DNA from: Glandiceps talaboti
Taxonomy: Eukaryota > Hemichordata > Enteropneusta > Spengelidae
DNA: 57,500 nt
Assembly (NCBI RefSeq): GCF_964340395.1
Contig: NC_135568.1
Location: 4,257,303 to 4,314,802 of the forward strand
Direction: 5' to 3'
Below, in pieces: positions 12,401 through 21,254 of the stretch; the first letter of the stretch is position 1, and the number at the start of each line of letters is the position of its first letter. The notes under the pieces are model-generated. The model searched no databases. It was not told the DNA's origin and worked only from the letters and a program-made list of their open reading frames with translations. The position numbers and the translations under genes were made by a program.

Positions 12401-15302
12401 CTAACAAAATAAATTGTGTGGTTCAGATTACGCTCAATTTTAGAATAGGTTGGGTAGGTAGATTTTTTATTTCATTTTTTGATATTCTTTTTTCATATGT
12501 GAGTGTCTCGTTCAGGTTTTCCATTGTTTTCCATATGGTCTCTGTGTTGTTTATTTCTTCCCATCAGATGTATAGATATTACAGATTGGAAGAATAGTTT
12601 TATATTGTCTTTTTAAGTTGATGTTAGTTTCCGCATCCACTATATCTTGCCAGACTTCACAATTTTCACGATTTCATTATATTTTTCTTGAATATGTAAA
12701 CAAAGTTTAGGGTCAGCAGTGAAAAACTAGGTGGGGTTGGGTAACTGGAACCAAATGATTATTTTTAGGCCTTATGAATTATGATAAAATATCATCCTTA
12801 AAGAGCATTATGCTTAATAGGAGTCAGTAAATGTACAACTGAAATCATGAACCAATAAAAACAGAATAAAGTGTCCCTGGTTTTTCTGTACAGACTTTTT
12901 GGAATTTAAAATTCTTGATTTCTTTTAATCATTTAAAAAAAATTTCTCTTACAGAAGCTGTCCACTGGTTCAGTGAGAACTTTCATTATGTCAGTGCCCA
13001 AGTGTCTTGGTCCATTGCTGTACATTCACATCTGGTTGAATATTACTAAGGGCAAGCTGGTGGATGGTTGGTTCTTGGAGAGAATTGAAGTCTTTGATCT
13101 TCAGAAGAAACACAAGTATGTGTCACATTTCAATATATTTCAAGTGAATTATCCATCTAAGAGTCCACGCTTAAATCAACACAGCCAAGAGAGATAGTCA
13201 CTTTCAAACTTATGGTCATTATCATTTTTAAGGTATATTTATTTGTTCATCATGGATGTTTAATATCATGGTCACCATGAATTATGTGTGCAGTGAGTAT
13301 TCATATACCTATATTCTGTCCTGCATATTGCAATGAAAATATCGAGATGTCGTACACTAAACATCCATAACACATCCCAGTACACGGCCCACCGTACATA
13401 AATCCATTTTGCTATACTGTGTGTCTTTTATTACAATTTTTTACCAAAGAGTGAGAGTTTTTGAAATCATCAATATTGCTAATTCTAAATATGCATACGA
13501 GTACATTACCCGGTACTGGTTTTTTTTTTTTTTTTTTGCATTTCAATATTTGGTTTATTAATGTAATTTAAATTCAATTAAATTTAAAATTTCATATTGG
13601 GTATATAACTTTCAAACCTTGCTGGTCATGATAACTTTTTCAGACCTCATTAGTATTTGCTTACAACCCTTCCCAGGGTCATGTCCTGTGCAATCGTAAT
13701 TTGCAAAAAAAAAAAAAAAAAATCGTAAAAAATAAAAGTATAGGATATTTACAAGTACTTGCACAATATACATAAACATATAGAGGGCTCCAGGATTTGT
13801 CCTTGAAATGAAATTAACTGGTTACCAGCGAAGAAGTTGTGATAAACTTTAAAGAAATTGGCTCATCATTAACATAAAGAGATACATATACTTAGTAACT
13901 GAGTATATTCTTTACTAATTGATTTTACATAAGTCATAATGAACATCTTTTGATTTTGACATATAGATTTCATTTCACCTGTTACAAATGGTTTGCTATT
14001 GATAAATCTAGCAGCACTTTACGACAGGTACTACCAGTTTGCAGCAAACCCCAACTGACGAAATTTGTGCATTTGATGTCAAGCCATGGTCGAGATAAAA
14101 TGACCGATGACTACCTATGGGGTTCCGTCGTAAATAGGCAAATACCAAGTTCCTTTACACGAGTCGAGCGCCTATCCTGTTGTCTGACTGCCATGTTTTT
14201 GACAATGTTGGCAAACGCTATGTTTTACAACAGTGATGATAGAGATCAGGCAACAAAGATAATAAAGTTGGGACCGATAGAGATTCCTCTTGGCATGATC
14301 TATACAGGATTGATCAGTTGCCTGGTAACCATACCAGTATCCATCATCATAGTGTATCTATTCAGTAAATCCAAGCCATATCGTCGTGTAAAGAGAAAGT
14401 ATGGTTCAGCAACTATTCTGAACACTGCAGACATCGATGACAAAAACTTCCCTTTACCATGGTGGTGTAAATGGATTGCTTGGTTCTTAGTTGCTATTTG
14501 CGTACTTCTGTCAGCATTCTTTGTTGTACTGTATAGCCTACAATGGGGTCCAGATGTTTCGAAGGAATGGTTAACATCTCAACTTTCATCTTTGTTTCTG
14601 GCATCATTGGTAATTGACCCATTAAAGGTAAGCAAGTTAAACATTTCATTTTTGTATCATTATTAGTGTAAGTACATGTAAATTTGCTATACCCTAATTA
14701 CTGTATTATACTAGTGTATCATTATACAATGAACATGACACAGCATACTAATAATAATACAAAACGTAATATTGTGAGTAGTTATGGTGTATGATACACA
14801 TAAATGTATGATATTTTGTTTAATCCATTTCTGCATACATTTCAATAGACACCATATTTTTGTTCTAATATTCAACGTACTGGCTTATGCAACATATTGT
14901 AATAAGTAACTCTATAGCTACAGTTTATTGAAGTGATCGTTTTTAGGCTAGCATCCATTATCTGTCAAATTATCTCATTTCTATAACATTAACAAAAGGA
15001 AGTGTCACTAATTACATTTTCATTCTTCATGCTTCATTTATACAGGCATTCCTAATAGCCTTTGTGCTTACACTGAAGTTCAAGTTGCTCAAAGAACCAA
15101 CCAAAGCGGAACCAGACAGCAGTGATGAACGTGGTATCAAACAACCCATTCAGTTTGATGCCATTAAAGTGGAAGAGACTTGCAAACCAAAAGGTGAGTA
15201 ATCTATGTGTAGTATACATACAGTTAAAGCAATGTAAATAGAGACCATATTTCTGCTTATATTGGAAGTGATAAGAAAACCAAACAATCAAATCAATCAA
15301 TT

Positions 15303-15333
<31 letters not shown>

Positions 15334-18300
15334 TAATGAAGAAAGAAAGCCAGCAAACAAATAATTTACATAGCACCAAATTCCAATATGATGTACTTTA
15401 TTTTATGGCACTAAACAGAGAAAATAGCAGTCATTTTAACTTTAAGTCATTTTAAACGTCCCTGAAAACATAGTCATACATTATAGCAAACAAGGGCTCA
15501 TTGTCAATGTTACGTGGCTGGCATGTGAGAGCATTTGAAATTGGTGAACCAAACCTAGAACTATTGTAGGCAATCAATGCACTGACTAGATCAAACATAC
15601 CATGCACATCAACCAAGCACATAACTGTGTAAGGTATATTAGATTAGAATGATGTACAGTATTTTAATTCTGAACTAAATGGCTCTAATGTCCAAGGTAG
15701 AAAATTACTCCCTCTTCTCTCAACCTAAGATGGTCTTTATTACTTATTCTACAAATGATGAGACTATCAAAATACCATATTGGTGTTTTCTGTTGGAAGT
15801 TCTAAATATTTGTCCAAGTCCAGAAACATTCAAGATTCTTATTATTGATATCTGCTTTTCATTCCTTCTTGTTTTCCTAATTTTACAAACCTGCACTGGA
15901 ACAGACACAGGTGATCACTTTAATTCTCCCCCGACACCAAAGGAGATAAAGAGTGCAAGACAACTTTACATCAAACATCTGAAGCTGATGAAAACGTTGA
16001 AAGACGTGATATTTTGGATACTTTTTCTTGTGGTGACAGTACTGATTACTCAAGTGTATAGATCTCCATCCCATTACTATAGTAACAAAGCCATGTATCA
16101 GACTATTGGGCGCAGAGAAGCACTTCAGGTAATTTAATACATATTTGTCAGGCTGTGTGTGTTAAAGTGGCCATATAGATGAGAGATTGGTATTTATTTG
16201 GCACTGGGTAAAATGTTTAATAGATGAAAATAATAACTATCCTGTTTCTAAACTTTTAAAAGCAATTATGTTAACAATTAGACCAAGTCTGGGTTTGTAT
16301 CTTGACAATTACAAAAAAACAAATAATGTGTAAAACGTTTGTTTACAAATCACTACCTGTGACGTCTATACATAATATAAAATAACAAGCTTATGCATTT
16401 TGTAGCCTTTTACAGTAAATAAGTTACAAATGCTGACTTGATATATTGTTCCTCTTTTAGTATTGATCAGAAAAAAAAGTAAAGTTGTTTTGGTGATTAA
16501 AAATCCAAACTACTAGTATGTAAAATAGAATTACCTATTTCTCATCCATCTGGCCACTTGTGTTCTCTTTAGATGTTCGTGTAATAACTAATTAATATGT
16601 TTGTTAGCAAGTGTGTTTGCATTTAACAATAATTGTGGTGGTTTTCTTTAGTTTTTAGATCCGCTGTCAGTGACTGCTGAGCAGAGCTTAAGGGTTAGGT
16701 TGATTCTCCGTCGCCCATCCGTCAATTTTTTTTATTTTCATCTTCTTCTCCAAAACCGACAGTCAGAATACTTTGATATTTGGTTTGCATTTTGGTCAGT
16801 TATTGTTGTGGGGTTAGTCTGGGGAAGTAGCTCTACAATTGACTTTCAGAGACAGTATCAAATCATCAATCCAAAATAATTAGTTGCTGGCCAACTGTTG
16901 AGCCTCAACTTGAGATAATACAATGTGATATTATATCACATACCAGTAGTTGGGGTATGTGTAGGACATTATATTTTTTGCTAACTTTTTTCCTGTGGTT
17001 TTCTGTGTTTTTTAGTGCAGGGATGTTAGCTGTATTCTAGAATGGATCAACAACCGGGCAATATATTTTGACAAAGAAGTCATGGCTACAGACATGTCCT
17101 ATGTTGTCAGCAACATCACCTTGCGACAGCAACGTATTGCAAGAGGTAGGTATGAAAAACAATAATAACAGGTGTGATTGTAATATGAAAATAATCATAA
17201 TCTCTTTCTTTTTTCCTAATTTGCACATATTGCCGATACTTTCCGTAGTATGAGGCCCTAGTTGTGTTTTATCCCAAGGGCTATGTTCATGTAGCATCGA
17301 AGTCTTTTAAGCAATTTACTTTGACTTTGGAAAGGATATTTGACTTAGAATAATGATGTGTTATAAAATACTTATTGCGTGGCTTTATTTTGGCACTAGT
17401 AGATGTCATATTACCAACACGTAGCAACATAGCTGCAGGAAATAACATCCCTCGGGTTAATAGACATTTACTACTGTCCTCATAGCCTACAATAAGTGTG
17501 TCATCTTATTCAGTGAAAGTACAAGTTATGGTGCTTTCAGGTTTTCAAAGCTAGAGTTGACCCCTTTATCTACTATATCCTGATCTCATTTTTGTTCCTA
17601 TCATTTCATACTTTTTCAGACCTCTGTTCAGATAAACCACTACTGAAAGCAGTTCATGAGAAGTGCATTTCTCATGAAGAGATGGATAAAGGGGCATACG
17701 GAACAGGATGGACAACATCACAAGCAGAAGTAACCAACTTTACACACTCGCCATGGGTGCATAGTAATCATTACCAGAACCATCTAAAGTACACACTCTC
17801 TGTCTGGGCACCAAGTGGCAAGCGATACAACGCAGATGGTTTCATCGCACCACTCGGTAAAGATGGCCATATAGCAAGAGATACCATAGAAAATCTAATT
17901 GATAACGGATGGGTTGATAGGTACACTCGGACCCTTATCTTGGAGTTCACCACATACAACCCGAATGCAAATCTCCTCAGTGTGGTAACATTCCTAGCAG
18001 AGTGTCATAGTACAAGTATCATCTCTACCATGGTTGAGGTTTCTACTGTGGTTTTAATGGATCCATTCCAAGCCAAGAACGACGCAGTCTTTCCAGTAAT
18101 ATGTCATGCACTATTCAGCATTCTCACACTACATCTATTGTTCAGATATTTGTCTGATGCAGGTGTGTGTGGTTGTAAAGTTGCATGGAATTTCTGGAAT
18201 GCATGGTACTTGACAGGTTCAGTTTTAGGAATGATTTCCACCGCCATGCTGATTCTACGATTGGTCGTGATGAAATGGGTACTTCAAGAACTCAGCCACT

Positions 18301-20386
18301 GTGAAGGTAATTTACATGTCAAGTTGAATTTACTTGACTGTCAGCTTTAAGGTTCTTATCAGTCTGATTATCCTCTCTCTACAAGGAGGCATTTGTTTGT
18401 ATACAAATACCTAAAGTATAAGTTTAACAAATGAACAGAATTAAAATCTGATCAAGGTGGAGACTTGTACCTGATGAATAAAGACAACATAAAGAACCAC
18501 AGCAGGTGTGAAATATGGAAAGTATAAGAAACCAAATCATAGCCTCCTCGGTGATTAGATTCATGACCCTCAAGTGCTTACCTTCAAATCAATCAATCAT
18601 GAATACTGATATGTTCTACTATTGCATATTGAGTTAAACCAGATTGAGGAGCAAGATTGAATTAGCCTTTACTTAGCAATAGGGAACTTGCAATCCAGAC
18701 TGAGCTTGCTCAGATGCAAAGGACTATGGGATTATCTGTGGTTATCGTAATACCTAACCTGGAGCTACCGATGAAATAAACCTCACATAATGGTCAGGAT
18801 AACTATGAATTGATTATTTGTGGTTACAAACAATGTATCAACATTGTTTATAATGCTAATTGATGAGTATTTATTATCACATTTCCCATGATGCAACATT
18901 CAACATGGCGGGTTTGCAAGTTCCCTATTATGTATGTGTAATGAAAGTGATGTAACTGTACAAAACGACTCTCCAGGAACAAAAAGTTACAAAAATGTCT
19001 TAACTCCTGGAGTGTCATTCCCCTTTAACAGGCAATGACATATATTTATTTCAGACTGCTATGGAAGTGTACGATATCTGACATTTATTGATGACATCCA
19101 TACAATAGTCCTTGCACTTGTATCTTTTGTTTCAATTATTGGATTGATAAATATTTTCTCTCTGAATCGAACCACGTCTATTCTTGGGATATGCATTGGT
19201 ATTGCTGTGCGACGACTTCTCTTATTCACACCACTATTCTTTATTATATTCTTTGCATATGCTCAGTTGTTCTACTTCTTGATAGCACCAACTTTAGGAT
19301 ATGCTAGCCTGTATGACACAATGACACAACTGTTATTTCTCCCTCTGACTTCTGCAACACACCACAGTGAGTATGCTGACTCTGTAGTTGCACAGATCAT
19401 GATCTCAACACTTCTCTTTCTGAAGAACTGTATCTATGTGGTGCTTGTTATGTCTATTGTCAACACTGCATTCAAAGAAGCACATCTCCGGCCAGAACTA
19501 ATGGGTGAAAGACGCAATACCTATGACAACCTGCTGGATAAGATTCGCCATTGGTTTCGAAACAGTTGGATTTATAGACGTTACATTTCCCATCGGAAAC
19601 AAGATACTAGTAAAAAAGGTAAGTATTAATTCTTGGTCAACCTTTATCAATTTCATCAAAATATTAAGCATTTTCAAATCCTCATTTCTTTAAACCTGCA
19701 CTAGATGTAACTGGGGTATTATCTTTTGGATGAGACAACCGACATCATATTTACAAAATTGTTAAAAATGCCAAAAATTTGATATTGCTCATGTCAATTT
19801 TGTTTATGTTATCTATGTCAGAACACTATATAGTAATAACTTGAAATCTTAATTCATCGGGAGCAATAATTTTTGCTTTGGTTGCGGAACTAAAAATAAA
19901 TTTGATGGCATAATAATTATTGCACGTTACTATGAGTGCAGCTACACAAATACTTATCCCAACAAGTGATTGAGTACTATTGAAGGTGTATGATATTATG
20001 GGTTTAAATTATTTTATCGATTAATTTGAAAATTCCAGTTGCAGCTAACGTAACTTTAATTGAGGCTTTGTTAACTGCTTTTCAGTGTCTCTTTGCTTTT
20101 TGTATTATGTTTTGGATCAGACAACCAACACTTTATTCACTGGAATTCTTAAGAATGTCAAAAATTAGACATGATATTAATTTGGGTTAGTACACAAGAT
20201 CAAATCTTTTGATTTTACAATTCTATATCATGCAGATAAAAAATTACTACATTCACTTTTTTTATCATTTTATATTTAGTGTTCAAACGTAAAAGGATTC
20301 GAAAGATTCCAAAGAACATGTCTGCAGTCAACGACCTAGAAGAACGTCTGAAGGTTATAGAAGAAAGAGTTGACAAAATGAAATAA
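2..20386 (+). CDS. Polycystin-1-family protein (11-TM, GPS and PLAT), 5'-truncated, 22 exons
   Basis: Join of 2..269, 1223..1345, 2027..2071, 3403..3704, 3831..3974, 4787..4831, 5624..5767, 6547..6667, 6782..6858, 8100..8336, 9058..9484, 10094..10197, 10741..10977, 11614..11787, 12955..13115, 13967..14627, 15046..15193, 15911..16128, 17016..17145, 17620..18306, 19055..19618, 20280..20386. The total is 5124 nt, divisible by three, with every junction phase matching and all introns GT-AG, giving 1707 residues (counted from base 2) plus stop. Seen in order: GGQC module (~20-85), EGF_CA (90-131), REJ-like region (~145-295), GAIN region ending in a GPS (C-x-C-x-HL|S, ~692-698), TM1 (~727-748), PLAT (~773-888), TM2-TM6, TOP domain (~1213-1420), TM7-TM11, coiled coil. 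Polycystin-1-type proteins are membrane receptors or channel subunits, often ciliary, that assemble with PKD2-type channels. The segment between TM10 and TM11 lacks the GD-type selectivity filter of TRPP channels, as expected for a PKD1-type subunit. The paralogue (PKD1, PKD1L1/2/3 or PKDREJ) cannot be decided here; EGF plus PLAT favours an invertebrate PKD1L-like protein. The N-terminus lies outside the window. Confidence 0.95.
1223..1345 (+). CDS. Polycystin exon B: calcium-binding EGF domain
   Basis: This is a 41-codon, phase 1-1 exon, the classic shuffled-EGF layout. Its first codon is split with exon A and reads D-I-D-E-C, the EGF_CA calcium signature, followed by the spaced cysteines of NGGCAHICTNNIGSFTCSC. 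The acceptor is tgcag|at and the donor is gatg|gtaagt. Confidence 0.93.
1556..1722. repeat. 60-bp tandem repeat, about 3 copies
   Basis: The word CGTATGTCATAACACCAC recurs at about 1582, 1642 and 1701, a 60-bp period. The unit also contains CCAGTGCAGGTAATCACC, which links it to the dispersed family at 7640 and 41551. Polycystin intron. Confidence 0.85.
2027..2071 (+). CDS. Polycystin exon C: short linker
   Basis: A 45-nt, phase 1-1 exon encoding about 15 residues (GNEAPYGGWCMVQAT). It is bounded by cttcag|gt and acag|gtaaga. Support comes from matching phases with both neighbours. There is no independent domain in it. Confidence 0.78.
2902..3179. repeat. Long inverted repeat (foldback/MITE-like)
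   Basis: Arms at about 2902-3000 and 3092-3179 are near-perfect reverse complements around GAATTCTGGGATTGGCACC and TTACCCATGCTGATGTCA, with a ~90-bp loop. This looks like a non-autonomous foldback element in a polycystin intron. Confidence 0.85.
3403..3704 (+). CDS. Polycystin exon D: REJ-like region
   Basis: Phase 1 to 0. It encodes about 100 residues opening with a F-K-V-T-C-F-G-W-N-D-E-G motif, then a Y-x-I-R-A strand, a short L-C-L-P-Q-G turn and an I-A-V-L-I-K-V-I-D strand. This is the pattern of REJ/polycystin ectodomains upstream of the GAIN region. Acceptor ttaacag|aa, donor aaag|gtcagt. Confidence 0.88.
3831..3974 (+). CDS. Polycystin exon E: helical pre-GAIN region
   Basis: A 48-codon, phase 0-0 exon that starts VKPPTNAEIMRKI and continues as a likely amphipathic helix (NDSMLNTILEIDDKMLIYNALYI). 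This fits the helical subdomain that precedes GAIN in polycystins. Acceptor gtcacag|gtc, donor gag|gtaaat. Confidence 0.9.
4028..4530. repeat. Irregular minisatellite (ACATGACAGAATCATAG)
   Basis: The core CATGACAGAATCATA recurs more than ten times with variable spacing (about 25-50 bp) and variable TATGTGTATGGT spacers. It lies in the intron after polycystin exon E. Confidence 0.9.
4787..4831 (+). CDS. Polycystin exon F: 15-codon exon
   Basis: A phase 0-0 micro-exon encoding ISCLEESVEAQMLTK. It is bounded by atttcag|at and aag|gtaaca. It continues the helical region and keeps the reading frame whether included or skipped, so it could be a cassette exon. Confidence 0.78.
5624..5767 (+). CDS. 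Polycystin exon G: GAIN helical subdomain
   Basis: A 48-codon, phase 0-0 exon, the same length as exon E. It encodes STGWIIDTLEEVMST and then EIVAQTLAIITTVC, a helical polycystin-like stretch. Acceptor aatacag|ag, donor gag|gtatgt. Confidence 0.9.
6391..6425. repeat. (AAAT)n microsatellite
   Basis: An uninterrupted run of AAAT units at the end of a short AT-rich stretch in a polycystin intron. Confidence 0.95.
6547..6667 (+). CDS. Polycystin exon H: GAIN helical subdomain
   Basis: Phase 0 to 1. It encodes VIMKASDMIGTATMSLQRFV followed by a Ser/Gly/Asn-rich loop. Acceptor ccgtag|gtg, donor aatg|gtaagt. The phase-1 end joins exactly to the next exon. Confidence 0.87.
6782..6858 (+). CDS. Polycystin exon I: GAIN region
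   Basis: Phase 1 to 0, about 26 residues (DLLRSTSNMLYVVYDSTV...). Acceptor tttttag|at, donor aag|gtatga. It is supported by phase continuity with exons H and J. Confidence 0.85.
6986..7460. repeat. Direct and inverted repeat cluster
   Basis: A ~175-bp direct repeat compares 7147-7290 with 7327-7460 (shared ATGTAACTCTATTT and GACTTTTCTGGGT). Another copy, inverted, lies at about 6986-7035 (CTGACTTAGAAGATGCCTGC versus the AGTAGACCTATTCTAAGTCAG strand). It is probably a degraded mobile element with reinserted halves. Confidence 0.7.
7640..8045. mobile_element. Dispersed repeat family, copy 1
   Basis: Shares with 11845-12165 the order GGTATTTGCAYGAGTG ... AAAGTGCAGCAGAAAA ... GCAATAATGTTTT ... 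CAGTGAAAATACC. Ends resemble inverted GGTATTTGCAC and GTGCAAATACC. It stops about 50 bp upstream of polycystin exon J. Confidence 0.65.
8100..8336 (+). CDS. Polycystin exon J: GAIN region
   Basis: A 79-codon, phase 0-0 exon. It encodes a helix (FDAISTCLDITVMAADIVND) and then a strand-rich segment ending EIEIMTVK. Acceptor gatccag|ata, donor aaag|gtagga. Confidence 0.92.
8450..9020. repeat. Internally duplicated intronic repeat
   Basis: Two related blocks, about 8570-8760 and 8845-9020, share AAACMTGGCACA, CAGTAGTCTG-like and GACCTTTG elements. A CTGTCTGTCTGTC run lies at its left end. Looks like a degraded dispersed repeat; no coding. Confidence 0.5.
9058..9484 (+). CDS. Polycystin exon K: GAIN beta subdomain
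   Basis: A 142-codon, phase 0 to 1 exon. It opens FIGIAMNPITW, a polycystin-typical strand, and contains an IKRQESGKRE stretch and a DVYIMTDVLPNETMYDNKW segment with an N-glycosylation sequon (NET). Acceptor atcatag|ttt, donor ttcg|gtgagt. Confidence 0.93.
9812..9895. repeat. Small imperfect inverted repeat
   Basis: AGTCTCAGTTACCCAGA at the left and TTCTGGGTAACAAAGACT at the right form ~17-bp arms of a foldback in the polycystin intron after exon K. Confidence 0.6.
10094..10197 (+). CDS. Polycystin exon L: pre-GPS
   Basis: Phase 1 to 0. It encodes VNAVFKICRYWDETDEEWKS followed by DGCL. A cysteine-tryptophan strand of this kind precedes the GPS in GAIN domains. Acceptor gtctag|ga, donor cttg|gtaagt. 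Confidence 0.92.
10741..10977 (+). CDS. Polycystin exon M: GPS cleavage motif and TM1
   Basis: A 79-codon, phase 0-0 exon. The motif V-C-E-C-K-H-L-S-G has the GPS cysteines and a H-L|S triplet compatible with autocatalytic cleavage. It is followed by the N-terminal-fragment tether region and TM1 (SLVLITISAFFIVYILIVMW), then a basic stop-transfer MRRKDKHD, which is highly typical of polycystin-1 TM1. Acceptor attccag|cct, donor gag|gtacgt. Confidence 0.96.
11614..11787 (+). CDS. Polycystin exon N: PLAT domain, first half
   Basis: A 58-codon, phase 0-0 exon. It encodes Y-L-Y-Q-I-T-V-Y-T-G-x-R, then C-D-I-S-F-E-V-T-G-E, the diagnostic PLAT/LH2 beta strands found in the first intracellular loop of polycystins, where they bind lipid and partner proteins. 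Acceptor ctttcag|tgg, donor attgtg|gtaata. Confidence 0.95.
11845..12165. mobile_element. Dispersed repeat family, copy 2
   Basis: Same order of blocks as 7640-8045, with an internal inverted pair GGTATTTGCACGAGTG and its partner near 11955 (AGTACAAATACC). Lies inside the PLAT-splitting intron. Confidence 0.65.
12955..13115 (+). CDS. Polycystin exon O: PLAT domain, second half
   Basis: Phase 0 to 2. It encodes LSTGSVRTFIMSVPKCLGPL, then LYIHIWLNITKG and GWFLERIEVFDLQ, the conserved PLAT strands (phi-W-x-N and W-F-L-x-x-I). Acceptor ttacag|aag, donor cacaa|gtatgt. Confidence 0.94.
13967..14627 (+). CDS. Polycystin exon P: end of PLAT, TM2 to TM5
   Basis: A 661-nt, phase 2-0 exon. It opens with F-H-F-T-C-Y-K-W-F (end of PLAT). 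Then come H-x-W-type loop elements, D-D-Y-L-W-G-S-V, and R-V-E-R-L-S-C-C leading into TM2 (LTAMFLTMLANAMFY). TM3 is around GMIYTGLISCLVTIPVSIII, TM4 around WIAWFLVAICVLLSAFFVVL, and TM5 begins at SLFLASLVIDPLK. These are hallmark polycystin-1 strings. The open frame begins at 13950, but the acceptor at atatag|att makes 13967 the exon start. Confidence 0.96.
15046..15193 (+). CDS. Polycystin exon Q: end of TM5 and cytoplasmic loop
   Basis: Phase 0 to 1. AFLIAFVLTLKFKLLK completes TM5 (LVIDPLK|AFLIAF crosses the junction as in other polycystins). An acidic, charged cytoplasmic loop follows. Acceptor atacag|gca, donor aaag|gtgagt. Confidence 0.93.
15285..15335. repeat. (AATC)n microsatellite
   Basis: About ten AATC units immediately after polycystin exon Q. 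Confidence 0.92.
15911..16128 (+). CDS. Polycystin exon R: TM6
   Basis: Phase 1 to 0. A charged pre-helix (PTPKEIKSARQLYIKHLKLM) leads into TM6 (VIFWILFLVVTVLITQVY), then the first extracellular residues NKAMYQTIG. Acceptor acacag|gt, donor ttcag|gtaatt. The frame stays open upstream to 15679, but the phase match and acceptor put the start at 15911. Confidence 0.92.
17016..17145 (+). CDS. Polycystin exon S: start of TOP domain
   Basis: Phase 0 to 1. It encodes CRDVSCILEWINNR and later SNITLRQQRIAR, matching the polycystin pattern of a W-hydrophobic segment followed by a R-x-R-Q-x-R-V-like strand. Two acceptors are close: ttttag|tgc at 17016 keeps phase, while tgcag|gg at 17021 does not, so 17016 is chosen. 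Confidence 0.85.
17620..18306 (+). CDS. Polycystin exon T: TOP (polycystin) domain, TM7 and TM8
   Basis: The largest exon, 687 nt, phase 1-1. The extracellular TOP domain includes an aromatic H-S-P-W segment and the family string TLILEFTTYNPNANLLSVVT. TM7 (FPVICHALFSILTLHLLF) and TM8 (WYLTGSVLGMISTAMLILRL) follow. The TOP domain mediates tetramer contacts in polycystin channels. Acceptor tttcag|ac, donor gaag|gtaatt. Confidence 0.95.
18678..18929. mobile_element. MITE with 16-bp terminal inverted repeats, copy 1
   Basis: A 252-bp element. The left end AATAGGGAACTTGCAA and right end TTGCAAGTTCCCTATT are perfect inverted repeats. A second copy sits at 35334-35584. No coding capacity. The target duplication may be a TA dinucleotide, but flanks do not settle it. 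Confidence 0.88.
19055..19618 (+). CDS. Polycystin exon U: TM9 to TM11
   Basis: 564 nt, phase 1-1. TM9 (IVLALVSFVSIIGLINIFSL), TM10 (LLFTPLFFIIFFAYAQLFYF), a pore-helix-like stretch SLYDTMTQLLFLPL with no GD filter, and TM11 (LLFLKNCIYVVLVMSIVNTA) are followed by a basic cytoplasmic tail (SHRKQ). It ends at aaaag|gtaagt. Confidence 0.95.
19717..20180. repeat. Imperfect direct repeat in last polycystin intron
   Basis: A ~75-bp block at 19717-19790 recurs at 20101-20180 (shared TTTTGGATSAGACAACC, and AAATGYCAAAAATT-like words). Spacing is about 385 bp. Confidence 0.6.
20280..20386 (+). CDS. Polycystin exon V: C-terminal coiled coil and stop
   Basis: Last coding exon, phase 1 in, ending TAA at 20384-20386. 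A very basic start (FKRKRIRK) is followed by a short heptad-like helix NDLEERLKVIEERVDKM, consistent with the C-terminal coiled coil that PKD1-type proteins use to pair with PKD2-type partners. The tail is much shorter than in vertebrate PKD1. Acceptor atttag|tg. Confidence 0.93.
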
Positions 20387-20860
20387 GGATGGCATACATT
20401 GTGTGTATGGTCCTGTCAACAGTACTTTACCAGGTTTATGTTTAAGGGGTTTAACTCAATCTCAACCCTCACAACAGTCAGCCCAGTTTGTGTTCTGAAT
20501 AGTTTTGTAGGTTGGCTGAAATTGTATTGCTGTTTTAAGATAATAATAATAATGTGTATTTTATTGACATATATATATATACTCAGTTGTTAACATATTC
20601 AAGAAATGTCATTTGACATATGACCATAGCTTCTCATGGTCATTCTAAAGTTCAAGTTTTGAAAATGCAATGTATGCACCATGTATAACCATAACAGTTA
20701 TGGTCAACATAAAGTTCACTTCTTTGAAAATATTTATTTACTCATTATGTATCACCAGCAGTGTTCCCTCTAAGTTTTTTAAGACTGATAAACTTAAGAA
20801 GAAGGAAAGAAATGGAAAGGTGACATGGCGGCCATGTTTACGTGACTGGGAGAATAGGGA

Positions 20861-20875
20861 GGGGGGGGGGGGGGG
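20861..20875. repeat. Poly-G tract
   Basis: An uninterrupted G run in the polycystin 3' flank, possible quadruplex on the + strand and, if transcribed, in the 3' UTR. Confidence 0.9.
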
Positions 20876-21254
20876 TGTTCAGAAGCTGACCTCTGGCTGA
20901 GGCCGGATGCAAAATCATATCTTTATTTGGAATACGAAGCAAACTCTTTACCTTCTCTTGGATGACGAATAGAGAGAAATAAAACTCTTATGACAATATT
21001 TCATTTCATTATTAAATAACTTTATTTGTATATAGTTTCATTTCATTCTTGATACTTGGATATAAGGTTGCGCAAAACATGAAATTTGACTGCAAGAGTA
21101 AAACAGAGACTTTGCACAAGTAGCGTGCAAATAAGCCTTAGCGGGAACACTGATCACCAGCACAGTTTTGGTCAATATGAAGTTCACTTTTGAAATTATT
21201 GATACATGTGACTTCTGTCTATTTATGTATGTTTAGCCTAGAGCTGGCTGGAAT

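Noticed and set aside
15679-15910. Upstream extension of exon R in the same frame
   Set aside because: It has no fit to the polycystin loop, and the CAG acceptor at 15910 restores the phase left by exon Q.
16670-16879. Possible extra polycystin exon between exons R and S
   Set aside because: No family similarity, and exons R and S already join in phase 0 with a plausible protein sequence.
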